From Rhabditoides inermis (taxonomy: Eukaryota; Nematoda; Chromadorea; Rhabditida; Rhabditidae), in NCBI GenBank assembly GCA_963966185.1, contig CAWZYM010000309.1, forward strand, positions 219,501 to 283,500: 64,000 nt of DNA. The letters are read 5' to 3'. This document shows positions 1 through 11,700 of the stretch, piece by piece. The notes beneath the pieces are model-generated. The model was not told the DNA's origin. It ran no database searches and saw only the letters and a list, made by a program, of their open reading frames with translations. The position numbers were made by a program, and so were the translations under genes. Position 1 is the stretch's first letter, and every line of letters starts with the position of its first letter.

Positions 1-930
1 GAGAGAGAGAGAGAGAGGGATGAGAAAAAGAGGTTACATGTTATTTCGCCTCGCCTCACTTCCCTGATTGAATATCTGATTGAATATAGAAGGACGTGAG
101 TGGACGTGAGTAATGTTTTATTGTATTCACTCAGAATATAGAATTCGCGCAGTTTGTTGGAGTGTGGTGAGCTGTTTCGTAGTGCATGGTGATGTTCTCG
201 CTCACTTGCACAATTTACTGTTTCTTTCTCTAACTGCAGACAGACTGGCAGCTGGCGCACTCTCACCTCGCCACACTCTCTCGTCGCGGGGCAATAAAAC
301 GACGTCGATTACAGGAATTCAATTGAAAGCAGGCGTCAGAGGTCACAAAAAGATGCAAATTTTGGTAGAAATGTAGTGGCCACCTATATGCATGTTTTAG
401 TAAAGGGAGATCTTACACGGTTGCCTAGTTTTCTTGAACAGCCCGCGACAAATGTTTGGTGTCGCCTCGCCTCGACTAAATCACTTCGTGAAAGCTAACC
501 AGAAAGAGTTATAAAAAGATTACGGGCAGATTTGTAGGTAAGGGAGTGTAGAGGAGTGACGTCGAAACCGTTTTTCGATAGCTGAAGTCTGCGATTCGCA
601 GTAATCGTTCTTGTAAGGTATACTCAAAGAGGCATAAAATGTGGCCCCGCCTTTCTTTTCCCTCTCATCATTGACACACTATTTCGTCGCTCAGTGTCTG
701 ACTCTTGCCTTTTTGCAGTCTATTTCGCCGGATTGTCTAACCGTCACGTTTTGCCTTATAAGTCCGCGGAGATGAGAGTTATCAAAAAGCTCTATTTTAT
801 ACCGCATCTCCAGATCGAGGGCTTCAAAGAGATGTCAAATTTGTAGTAATCCATACGTCGGTGGGCCTTGTGGAGAGACGGACGTATTGACACCATAGGA
901 CATTTAGCCAGACCGGCGCAGCGGCGCTGC
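1..930 (-). repeat. Dispersed repeat, left copy of a large inverted pair
   Basis: Read as reverse complement, this stretch matches 62080-63235 over most of its length, with small indels. Shared landmarks include the sequence around 560-610 (matching about 62660-62710), the block around 240-300 (matching about 62980-63040) and the CGCAGCG...GGTCTGGCTAAATG block at 905-930 (matching 62078-62110). The outer end is a GA run here and a CT run at the partner. No intact protein is seen in it. It may be part of a larger transposon continuing outside the window. Confidence 0.85.
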
Positions 931-1614
931 GAACATAGAATAAGCAGCTCATGAACACGCAAACTTATTCGGGCCTAGCAAGGATTAGTTTAGCATTTGC
1001 GAAATTAGAAGAAGAAACTTGACAGTTCAAAAGTACTGCAAGCGTCCCGGAAACACAAACAAAAACAACAGCATTATTTTTTAATTTTATTTAAAATATA
1101 TTTAATTTATATATAAAAGAACAATTTTCAAAACGCGCGCGTGCCAAGGTAGGAGAGACAGAGAAGAAGAGAGTGGGGAAACGTGGTGCAAACCGCGTAA
1201 AACTATGCGATAAATATGCAAAAGTAGAAACTTGGTGATAAATAAAAAAAATAGGAGGAGAGAGGAAGAAGAGAAGAAAAAAGGGCAGTAGTGTTGTCTA
1301 TCATGAGATGTGAAAGAGAGAAGGAGCAGAATCGAAAGAATCTCTCGAGATACCGGGTCAGATGAGAACCCAACCCAACAACAATCACAATCAACAATAA
1401 ACAACAACGAGTGCCTGTAACCAATCGAAACTACAACTGTGTGCGAGGAGGAGACTGTGTGCCGCCCAGTGTCCTTGACGGAACACACCGGCAGCACACC
1501 AGACGAGAGGGCGTGCGCGAGAAGGGGCGGGGCGTAGAGGGGCGGGCCAGTGACGACCGGCCCGCCGAGTGAGATCTGGCCAACACTCACCAACCCGTCA
1601 AGGCAGAGAGTGAC
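931..1614. other. Intergenic stretch without a supported gene
   Basis: AT-rich sequence around 1075-1110 followed by purine-rich low-complexity DNA. It lies downstream of the minus-strand gene that stops at 1615 and probably contains its 3' UTR. Open frames on the minus strand here are low-complexity and have no splice or family support. Confidence 0.5.
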
Positions 1615-4600
1615 TCAGTGGCGCACGCGCTGCTGCTGCAATGCCCACTCGAGTGTTGCTGGCCCGCGCCCCGTGCACCCACCTTGTTGCTGAACACCTT
1701 GCCGCCTCTCTTGTGCTGCGAGGCAGGCGGCTGCTGCTCCCGCGGGGGCTGCTGCTGGGCCGGCGCCTCCTGCGACTGCTGCTGTTTCCCTGCAACACAC
1801 GCGTACACTGTCTCCCACACCCCATTCCCCTCTGCCCTCTCGACTCACGGGGACAGAGGAAGGAAGCGTGCGCGTCGTCGCCGGTCGCCCCGCAGCCGCT
1901 GCACACAGACGCACGCAGACCCGGACACTCGGGAACGCCGTTACGATCGCGCACACTGAAACAACATACGTATGTACAAGGCCCCACGCTGCACACTCAC
2001 TTGTGGGATGTGCACACTTCGGCCGGCTTCTTCTCTCCCCAGCAGCGCGAGCAGCCGTCCTTCCGATCGCGAGACGAGACGGAGGAGGGGGCGGGAGACG
2101 GCGACTTAACCGGAGGAGGAGAAGCACGAGCCTCCTCCACGACGGGAGCAGCGGCGACCGCAACCTCTTCATTCTTCGGCTCTTCCTCCGTCTTCTTCTC
2201 CTTCTCCACCACCGGCTTCTTGTCCACTTGGAACACCGACCTCTCCTGCAGCACAGGCTCCACCGACTCGGCCGTCTTCTCGGGCTCTGCAAGCATGGCT
2301 GAGTAGGGGGGGGGAGAGGAAGGCTCTCTCACCGGCGACAGCCAGCTGCAGCATCTCCTTCGTGTTCTCGGTGAGGGTCACCGACGCCGACAGCTGCGTC
2401 GCCACCTCGTCAATCTATACAAATCACATTGTCACAACAACAACGTAAAATAACATATATCGCCAACACCCACCTTGTTCTGATCAATGTAGACGGACGC
2501 TCTCGGGGGCGCGGCGTGCTGCCCGGCCTGGTAGCTCTGCGCCTGCGGGTTGAACGTGTGGTGCTTCTCGTTCACAGAGCCGTTGCGGGAGAACGACTAA
2601 ATGCACGCATAGAGTCCCTCCCCATTCCCACTCTGCTCACCCGGTTGTCCCTGCGCTCTCCGCGGAACGACGAGTTGGCGCCGCCGCCGCGGCCGCCGCG
2701 ACCCCCACGACCTACAACACAGGCAGTGTGCGCGAGACGGGAACCAGCATCCACCCACCTCCCCTGCCTCCGTAGCCACCCTGCATCTGGTTGGGCAGGC
2801 CGTAGCCGCCACGCGGCTGCGGCTGGCTCATGTACCTGCAGAGCATGCAATCAATACAATAAATAATCAACAATCAATACAATTAAAATCAATAACTAAT
2901 CAATGTGCACGTACCTGGGGTTGATGCTGGCGTCCATGAGAGGCACGGGTTGCGTCTGCTGCCCATACCCACCCCCAGGCATACCGCCCATCGAATGCTA
3001 AACAACAATCATTCAAAAGAAGTCACACAAAATATGCATACGAAAGTTATCAAATTATCAAACATCCAACCCACGTTATGCTCATCGCCTCCTGCCTGCG
3101 GCTGCCAGTGGCCAATCTGTCCCATTCCCTCGTCTCCATTCACAGACGACGGCACAGAGTGCACCTGAGGGGGCATACCTGCAAGAGAAAGAGGGAAGGT
3201 AAACAACAACAACATAACAACAGCAACGCACCGTGCATCATGTGCTGCGGAGGGTGCATCATCTGCTGGAACATGGGCTGTCCGGGCGGCATGTGAGGAG
3301 GGCCCTGCATGTGCGGGGGCATACCCCGACCCACCATCTGGTGGCTAGGCTGCACCTACAACAACATGCAACTCACGTCTATGAAAATAACAATACATGG
3401 CGCATTCGGAAACAGTAATACTCTTGTTGTTGATATTTGAAATACTGTCCACCCACCTGCACATAGGCGTTTCCCTCTCGGTGGTAGATCTGCGCCTGCG
3501 GGGGCGGCATCGAAGGGTTCAACATCATCATCTGCTGCAACAAACAACACATCCAGCATGCACAACCATGCACATTGCACTCACAGGCATCGGCTGCTGC
3601 TGGTACATCATCTGCGGGGGCATGCCGACCAGGGGCTGGAACGGAATGGATGACTCTGTGATCCCCTCCCCCCTGTCCCACCTGCACCATGGCTCCGGCC
3701 ATGGGTCCTCCGGCTGCCATGTGGGGCGGTCCGCCGGCTGCCATCTGCATCGGGCCTCCCGGTCCCGCCGGTCCCATCGGCTGAACAATCATCCCCTGCG
3801 GAGGCCCTCCCGCATGCTGCTGCATTGCCATGCCCGGACCGCCACCACCCATGTACACTGCCTGACCGGGCTGCAACACGACTATATGAACAGACAGTAA
3901 AGAATGAATCGGAAAAGGAAACATAAATCACCAACTCACCACAAACATTTGTTGCTGGTACATGCCGTGGTGGGAATGAGGCTGCTGCTGGGCGGCGGGA
4001 GTGGGCGGAGCCGAGGGGGGCGGGGCATGCTGCTCCGTGCCGTCAGACGACGCCGCCGCACTCACCATACCCACCGAAGCGGCGCGCACTACAAGAACGA
4101 GAACATATAATCAGTATACGACCCCCTCCCAACCGACGCACCCTGTTGCATCTGCATCTGATGGTTGCTGTAGTCGGCGGCCGTGAACGGACCAGGAGTG
4201 CGTGTCTGCGGATGCGGACCACCCTGCGGATGACCCTGCATCTGCATCTGAAAACACATTCTGTACGACCTTACTCTCGACTACAGCCACACACACTTTT
4301 ATATTCAAAATAAGCGACACTGACACTGGATAAATGCTTAGAATTGACAATGTTTCTCGCTATGCTATGGTGAAAGACAAAGAATCATGAGACTATACAA
4401 AAAACGTCTAAAGGAGGTCATACCATAGGCATGTGTGCGGGATGGAAGTGTTGCATCATGGGCTGTCCTCCGCCCGCCTGCATGTGCATCGCATGCGGCT
4501 GCATACCCATCATACCCATCTGATGCTGCTGCTGATGTTGCATCTGCAAACAATCACATTAATCGTATTGTATATTACTCGCTATCGACAATGTACTTTG

Positions 4601-5693
4601 CTAAATGATCACAATCAATACGCAAGTGATCAAACAACAACAATACAACCACAACATGAACCACTACCACTGTGTTAACACAACTACGTCACGACAGTGT
4701 TTTACGTACAACATCTTTCAATTAAGAAAATAATTAATGAATATGCACAATACAAATGAAATACCATAATCCGACTGACCTGCTGGTAGTACATTTGCTG
4801 GTGCATCTGCTGGTGCTGGTGGTACATTCCCTGCGGGGGCACACCCTGCTGCTGCTGAGCCATGCCTTGCTGGCCCTGGCCACCAGCAGACTCCTCGTAT
4901 CCCTACAATCCACAGTACTTTACACGAGAATGAGTGCATCCCACTCACCCTGTATTCGTTCTTCTGGTTGGCGGGGGGCGCGGCGGGGGCGGGAGGAGGA
5001 GCGTCTCCGGCCGCCGCCGACTGCTGGCTCTCCGACGCCGCGCCGCCCGAACCCGCCGATGACGACGAGTCCACCTACAGCCCATATTGCAACATGATCA
5101 CGGATATGTACAAAAACAAGTACAAAATCATACCTTCTTCGGCTGATTGTTATCATATGATCCACCGTAGTTAGCATTACCGTTGTTAGCATCCGGGACT
5201 GAAACATGGAGATCAACAAACAACAAGGTGAACTAGTTCGTAATAAAAGCTTCGACGAATGCACGCTACCCACCGAAATCTCCCATGGCGGGGTTAGCTC
5301 CGCTCATCTGAAGATTCGAGTTGTAATAGGTGTTGGTATTCGGCTGAGAGCCACCCTGAATTAAACTTTGATTCTGATATATTTCATAGTATGACTAAAT
5401 TTCCATGACAGCTTATAACATCAGAAGATCGTCAATCAGTCTCGGAAAAAATAAGAGAAGTGATGGATAATGGATATGACTCACGAATCCAGGCGGCACG
5501 TTATGCTCCTGGCCGAGTCCTGAGTCGGGAGTAGTGCGGGTTGTAGAATCTACATACACAATCATACATTGAGAATGAATGCAAACAATCCAATCTGATC
5601 AACTAATGTAATATGCAAATTTCAGTCGATAAACTCACGATCAGGACAATCTCCGAACTGTTGAGCTTGCTGACGTGCCGCAGCAGCGGACAT
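1615..5693 (-). CDS. Gln/Met/Pro-rich prion-like protein with RGG box (21 exons, about 777 aa)
   Basis: I do not recognise a named orthologue. The model starts at the ATG ending at 5693, 13 bases after a TTTCAG acceptor, and joins 21 exons in consistent phase: 5639-5693, 5485-5549, 5274-5355, 5134-5198, 4949-5074, 4780-4902, 4424-4543, 4142-4247, 3940-4088, 3682-3870, 3585-3635, 3457-3534, 3232-3355, 3075-3178, 2915-2997, 2759-2835, 2641-2711, 2474-2596, 2333-2414, 2001-2286, 1615-1789. The middle is dominated by Met, Gln, Pro, Gly and His (for example 4424-4543 and 3682-3870). An RGG cluster lies at 2641-2711. After it comes a FNPQAQSY segment (2474-2596) that loosely resembles a PAM2 motif, then an acidic Lys/Glu/Pro-rich region with a Cys cluster (2001-2286). 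Composition suggests an RNP-granule protein; that is inference. The frame of the last exon is the least certain part: another frame there is more Gln/Pro-rich but does not fit the incoming splice phase. Confidence 0.72.
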
Positions 5694-6200
5694 TACCGTC
5701 AGCTTGTCTGAAATACGTACTAAACTTGATAGGTAACAGTGTTGAACCGGCTTAGATGAATAATAAATAAACGAACATCAAATGCAATTCGCTCAAAACC
5801 GAACACTTCCGGAAAAGATTGCGAAAAAATCAAGTAAACACGTGATAAGAGATTAGCGGACATTCACAAAGTGATGAAATAGAAACCTGTTGATATAGTC
5901 ACCTGATGGGCTTGTCAACAAATTATATTGAACAAGTTTTAATACAAAATAGTACAACAAAATTTGCAAAAAGTGCGGGAAAAACATTTTTCTGCTACGC
6001 TACTATTGACAAATATACGTTACAATATCGAATCTTAGCGTCAATAGTAAGGTTCCATTATAAGAGTTACTTCCAGGACATTGCATAAAAATTTGCATAC
6101 CACTTGTTGCATTCTTATGTAATTTGTTCACCTGTTCAAGACGTGACAACACAAACAACACGCCTCATTCGTCGTTCCTCACATCCCTCTATCCAAACAA
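5694..6200. other. Intergenic or 5' region, nothing recognised
   Basis: AT-rich sequence upstream of the minus-strand gene that starts at 5693. It probably contains that gene's promoter and outron. No coding signal is supported. Confidence 0.4.
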
Positions 6201-6211
6201 ACGGGCTAAGA

Positions 6212-6390
6212 CAAACCTCGCGGTCCCCGCGCGGTGAATCGGCGGCTCCCGCGGGATGAATGCGCGGTCCGCTCTGGTACAACGCGGGGCGGTGCGAGAT
6301 CGCCCCGCGGGAGCCCCGAGAACTGCGCGGTTCGCGCGGGATTCCCGCGTAAACCGCGAAACAGTCCCGCGGGAACCGCGCAGAGCATTA
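6212..6390. repeat. GC-rich CCCGCGGG palindrome cluster, copy 1
   Basis: A block far more GC-rich than its surroundings, with repeated CCCGCGGG-centred palindromes near 6249, 6308 and 6366 and many GCGCGG words. A related block lies at 7372-7606. Open frames through it are by-products of its composition. Confidence 0.6.
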
Positions 6391-6550
6391 TCAGCCTACT
6401 GATCCGGCACTTCTTTGTTGTGTTCTCTCCTGTATTTTTGTTATTCAAATACACCAACGACCATATAGATAACATATTTCATTCGCGACAAACAAGTAAC
6501 ACATCCATGCACCACAAAGTAACAGTATTTGGAGAGGTGGCGAAGACTTG

Positions 6551-7160
6551 TTCTTGAGCTTGGATCGAAAATGGCGGGCTTGATACTGGCACTCCTCCTG
6601 CTGCTCGACTCGAAGTTGACCTGAACACCAATCACTCAATATCAATCTATATGGACAAATCATTACCTGTATGAGGTGCAGCACGAGCTCCTTGAGGCGT
6701 AACTGCTTCACCTTGAAGCATTCGACAGGTGCGCGGCGAGAAGAAGAATGCAGTCAGACTTGTGCTGGAGAGATTGATCGTGATTCATATCACTCCTTCA
6801 TCCACCAACCTTCTCCTCGTGTACCTTCTCTCGATCTGCGCGAAATGGTCGGCATCGGCCGAGAATATTTGCACTCCGCCTCCTTCCGGCAGTAGCGTAC
6901 TTTCCCTGAAACATAAAGTGATGTACGAAAAACAAGTTCTTTTCAACACACACCTTGACGAGTATGAACTGGACGACAGTCCTCTACGTGTCCACGTCGT
7001 CGACGAGCAGTGTCTGTTTCCCAGTTCTCCCTTCTCCGGAACACTCCTTTGGAGAGTACAGCGGGCTATTTGTCAGCCTCAGGCGATCTTGGCGGACGAG
7101 GCGGGGAGGCGAGCGCGATGCGCCCCGCCTCCTTTCATTCCAGTAGGTCAGGATGACAGC
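6551..7160 (-). other. Unresolved exon-like segments, minus strand
   Basis: Several minus-strand pieces are flanked by plausible splice sites: about 6551-6617 (acceptor GTTCAG; one frame gives a Gln/Glu/Arg-rich coiled-coil-like peptide), about 6667-6706 (donor GTAATG) and about 6806-6896 (acceptor ATGTTTCAG). A further open piece lies at about 6953-7160. I could not join them into one consistent frame or recognise a family. They may be a decayed gene between the two GC-rich repeat blocks or an alternative 5' region of the neighbouring gene. Confidence 0.25.
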
Positions 7161-7371
7161 ATCTTAATAAGAATAATGCTATACGTAACAAGATTCGAAC
7201 TTCGAACTTATCATGCACGCACCTTCCATATGTTCTCGTATCGTACTAGCCTACAGCTGCCAGCCGGGAGCACTCCGCGTGCTTGGATCACCATATACAT
7301 ACAACAAACCTACAAAATAACAAATATTTTCAAAATAAACAATACAAACATGAAATGAATGAAATCGCAGA

Positions 7372-7606
7372 ACTTCCGCGTTCGCAAAATTTAAACGTGA
7401 AAAGGACGCCGTTACATTGTTCGGGACTTCCTCGAAAGCCCCGCGGGATCCCCGAAAACAGAAACCTTCCCGCCGGGTTCAATCTGCATTTCGCGCCTCC
7501 CGCGGGATACCCGCGCGGTACCGCCAACTTTCGGGAGGCCCGCGGGTTACGCGAGGGCGCCGCGAAAAACCGTGGAATCCCGCGGGGCGCTCGCGACTTT
7601 GCCTGA
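7372..7606. repeat. GC-rich CCCGCGGG palindrome cluster, copy 2
   Basis: Second block of the type seen at 6212-6390, with CCCGCGGG cores near 7440, 7500, 7540 and 7576. Order and spacing differ from the first block, so this is a family resemblance and not a clean duplicate. Confidence 0.55.
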
Positions 7607-7785
7607 GGGTGATCGCTGCGCTGCGATCTATCTCACGCCTCAGAACCAGTTCGCACCATGCACCTCTTTACATTGTGATAGTGTCTTCTTTTTTGTCGCC
7701 TCTTCTTCTCACGGTGTGGTCACCGCCGGCTCCTCCCCTTCTCTCGGCAACCCACGCCCACGTCCACTGTTCCACTACCCTAGCC

Positions 7786-8489
7786 ATGTGCAGACTACTC
7801 CTCCTCTCCCTCTCACTCCTTGTCACTCTACCCCTCGTTGAACTAGGCGCCATCGGAGGTGAGCTTATATTTCCTAGATGTCTTATATAATCACACGTGT
7901 ATCTATTCTGGGAGTAACTTATCTATTATCCTTCTCATATTTTATCAATTATCTATACTAGACTAGCAGATCTGCAGCTGATGTAATCTGATGTCTATCA
8001 ATTGCCATGCCCCTAGTGTAATCGCGCAAACTGACCCATAAGAAAACATGTCTAAACGAGATCGAGTCTAAACAAATACAAAATAAATAAACAAAATGAA
8101 CAAAATGTTTAGAATGTCGGTCCGAGTGTCTGGAGCAGAACAGGTACAAGATCGTGAGAGTGCACCTGGCGGAGACATTCGTGCGGGTGGGACTGTGTCA
8201 GAATGCAACCATGGCAGTCTCCGACCTGCGATCACAGGGAACCAAGGTCTCTCTCTCTCTCTTCTCTCTCTCTCTCACTTCCCCCTTCCAGAGTATTGTC
8301 ATTCCCTATGTCTGCAACCGATACATCGGCATCTGGACCCTCGAAGAAGATGTAAGCATTCAATAATCTAGTATTGATTTATCGCTTCCCATTCAGGACG
8401 AAGAGGGAATCGAGGAGTTCGCTCGCGACTGCCCGCCACCCAAGGAGGAATCCATCCTCAAACTCGCCACTTGCCCCCGCGACCTCTAA
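7786..8489 (+). CDS. Small secreted six-cysteine protein (4 exons, about 120 aa)
   Basis: Unrecognised family. Exons are 7786-7858, 8113-8246, 8292-8351 and 8397-8489; all junctions are in phase and have GT-AG borders. The first exon encodes a typical signal peptide: a Met-Cys-Arg start, a run of Leu, then a small-residue cleavage region. The mature part carries six cysteines (two in exon 2 near its start, one later in exon 2, one in exon 3 and two in exon 4), consistent with three disulfides in a secreted protein. A CTAG acceptor-like site lies just before the ATG, suggesting trans-splicing. Intron 2 (8247-8291) is almost pure pyrimidine. The gene converges with the acetyl-CoA transporter gene, whose minus-strand polyadenylation signal (AATAAA, read from 8531 to 8526) is only about 40 bases beyond this stop codon. 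Function is unknown. Confidence 0.75.
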
Positions 8490-8790
8490 ACCCAATGATC
8501 TCACCCATAGTACATAAAACATCTCTTTATTATATACAGCCGTTCTCGCACAAGACACTCAGGGATATAGAAAAGGAATAAATTAGAGTTCACAGAAACT
8601 CGAATTGGCGCACAACCATAGGCTAACAAGCCGCGGAGAAAGTCAGGGACAACCGAAAAGGGGATATGCGATACATACAGACATGACAGAAACAACGCCT
8701 ATGGGGACAGTCTACACACAGGGCTAGCGAGTCAAGGGAGGGAGGGGTGTTCCTCCGACTAGATACATACATGCGTCTCCTCTCTGTCCC

Positions 8791-11700
8791 CTATTTCCTC
8801 CTATCTGCGCCCCGCTTGATGACTGACCAGTCAGAGCGGGGGATCTTCTGCAGGTACTTGATCTTGTTGAACACTGCCTTATACCAGATCAGACCGAACA
8901 CCGAACAGAATGCGGCCGCAATGTAGTACCTGCAACACACATCGATTAGCATTCCATCTAGACCCAATCATTTAGTTCCTCCTTTGCAAATGTTCACCAA
9001 CACAGATTCAAGTGCAGTTCATTCTCCGTCTCCCCCGTTCTCTCTCTCTTTCTTTCAAGAGGCCCCCTCACGTGACCATCTCATTATAAGCATTCAAAGA
9101 AGGAAAGACGACACTATCAAACCCTCCCGCTCACTAATTCGATCAACCCACATCAGTTGTTTCTCTGCAGGCATTGTTTGAAATACGGCACCCCGTATGC
9201 ACAACAATACACTATACACCACTAGGCTGAGGACGATTCGAAAGGCAGTTCCGAAGTGTTTTGGGGGCATTCGGGAGTGTTTCGAAGAGACTGACCGGTA
9301 CTTAAAAAAAAGAAAGGAGAGGAGAGGATCGGCAAAAGATCACCTCGTCTCGACTTTCAAAAAAAACAAGCATAGCTATCCCACAGCAAAATACCCCGAT
9401 CTTTTTCGGGGGTCAATACAAACCAAAGCCATTCTAACATTTCAAAAACATCATTCACTAGCACACACTAATCAAATCACCGCCAGACAGACAATACCCA
9501 CTAATAGGCCATTATAGCCACATCGTTCAACACACATTACACTAAAACTCAACGAAAAACAATTAGATCATTCACACACACAACCCTTCTGCGTTCACTG
9601 TCACCGAACCCCAAAACCATGTGGATAAAGTAGCGGTCAGTCTCTTCGAAACTCCCTTCGAAACGCGTCCGGAACACGCTGTTTGGTCGAAGGGAGCTTT
9701 GAAGATACTGACCGCTACTTTATTTTACATGGTTCTGGGTTCTGTGTTTCAAAGAGACTGACCACACCTTTACATACAGTAGGAATCTTGTTGAAGCCCT
9801 GACTCACCCATCAATATGTGTCTCGCACACGGCTCCAATGTCCTCGGCAGCACACGTGTCGGCGGCAGACTGGGTGTGGCACGCATACAACACACTGCAA
9901 GAGGGAGGGGTGAGGGTGAGAGAGAGGGAGGGGGAGAAGGAAAGAGAGAAAGAGAGGGAGAGAGAGGGAGAAGGAGAGAGGGAGAGGGAGAGGGAGAGGG
10001 AGAAAGGGAGAGGGAGAGGGAGAGGGAGAGGGAGAGGGAGAGGGAGAGGGAGAGGAAGAGGAAGAGGGAGAGGTAGAGGGAGAGGGAGAGGAAGAGGGAG
10101 AGGGAGAGGGAGAGAGAGAGAGAGACATAGAGAGGGGGAGGGGTGAGGGAGGGAGAGAGAGGGATGGAGAGGGAGAGAGAGAGAGGGGACGCATGACGCA
10201 CGTGCTGGTTCCCCTGACGAGGCAGTTCTTCCACGTGAAGCTGTCCGTCATCCACAGCACCACAGTCACCGGCCAGTTGCCGCCTAAGCAAATCATGTAT
10301 TCATCAACATTGCAAATTATCCAGACATATTCTGATCTTCTGACTCTGATATTGAAACTACCCACTAACCTATCCTACTATCTTACTATCATGGATGGCA
10401 TTTCAAATGAATGAGACACTGCATACTGACCGAGGTTGTTGAGTGTGTTGAGTAGTGTCATGTATGTGCCTCCGATGCGCGGGTCAGACACCTGCGCGTT
10501 GAACGCCATCATCGACACGAACATGCAGTACGACGCAACCTGCAAAGCATCACTTCAATTTGAAGTTATTTTCGGGTTCGAGACTTATTAACATGTGAAC
10601 AACTTCCATTATCGTCAAAAAACAATCCAACCACTATCACCAACTGTTGAAACGTACAATTGCCAATCACATCATATCCATGAGCCGCTCCCCTCTCTCA
10701 CCTGATGGAACATGTAGCACAGTATCCACAGCACGTAGACAGCGAACTCGAACTTGCCGTCCGCGTCTTTGAAAGCCGGAGTCCACCACATCATTGCTGC
10801 GAACACGCCGCCAACGAAGATACTGCAACAGCACCATATGCAGCATCTTAATTTTAAACCAGACAAGTACGTTTCACTCCACAACTATGATACTAGACAA
10901 AAGACCTTGGAATAATGCGCATCTGATATGATCCATACAATACAATACCCTCCACAAAAATGTTCGACATGATACGTTTCACTAAACAAATTACAGACAA
11001 TACTCGGAATAATGTACAATTGATTTCCTTCCGATGCTCAAACTAAATAATGCACTCTGAGAATTTATCAGATATCAGAGAATTTCGTCCGTATTGAGAA
11101 AAAAAAACATTTGCATGTCAATGGACATAAGTCACAAGTTTTACGCTAATTTACAAAACCAAAAACGTCAACCCACCGATAGGGATAGGCGATGAGGAAG
11201 ATGTTGAGGGGGCGGGGGCCGGCAGTCCACTTACCGATCATCCAGGGAAGCATCACCTGCGACAACCAGACGTCTCTCTCTCTTTTTCTCTCCTCTCCCC
11301 CTCCTCTCTCCCCCCTCTCTCTCCCTTTCTCCCTCCTTCCCTCCCTCTCTCCCTCCCTCCCCCCCCCCCCTCTCTCTCACCTGCAGTGGTGTGAGGAACA
11401 GTCCGAACGAGGCTAGTCTGTCCTTGGGCATTCCCATTCCAATCAGCTTCAGTCCAGTGATACCGTCAGCCGCCGCGAACGTTAGCTGAAAAATGCGAAA
11501 ATGGTTTCCTAAACTACAGAACATTCATTAAAAGTGAAAAGTGATTGCGATTCCTACTCAAAATAAGTAGCACACTGCACTCGAATAGCAGTAATCACAG
11601 TAAGGTAGTAATGGATTTCGAACCAACAGACAACAGCCACAAAACACTCTGCGCACCTTTCCGGTGAGTAGGATGACGAGCATGTACATCATGGGCTTGA

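Noticed and set aside
9197..9517. Plus-strand 106-codon frame
   Set aside because: Basic, low-complexity, overlaps a degenerate foldback arm and lies in a transporter intron; no family resemblance.
9770..10365. Ser/Pro/Leu frames on the minus strand and Arg/Glu/Gly frames on the plus strand
   Set aside because: Microsatellite within a transporter intron; only the short exon pieces 9808-9894 and 10202-10283 are coding.
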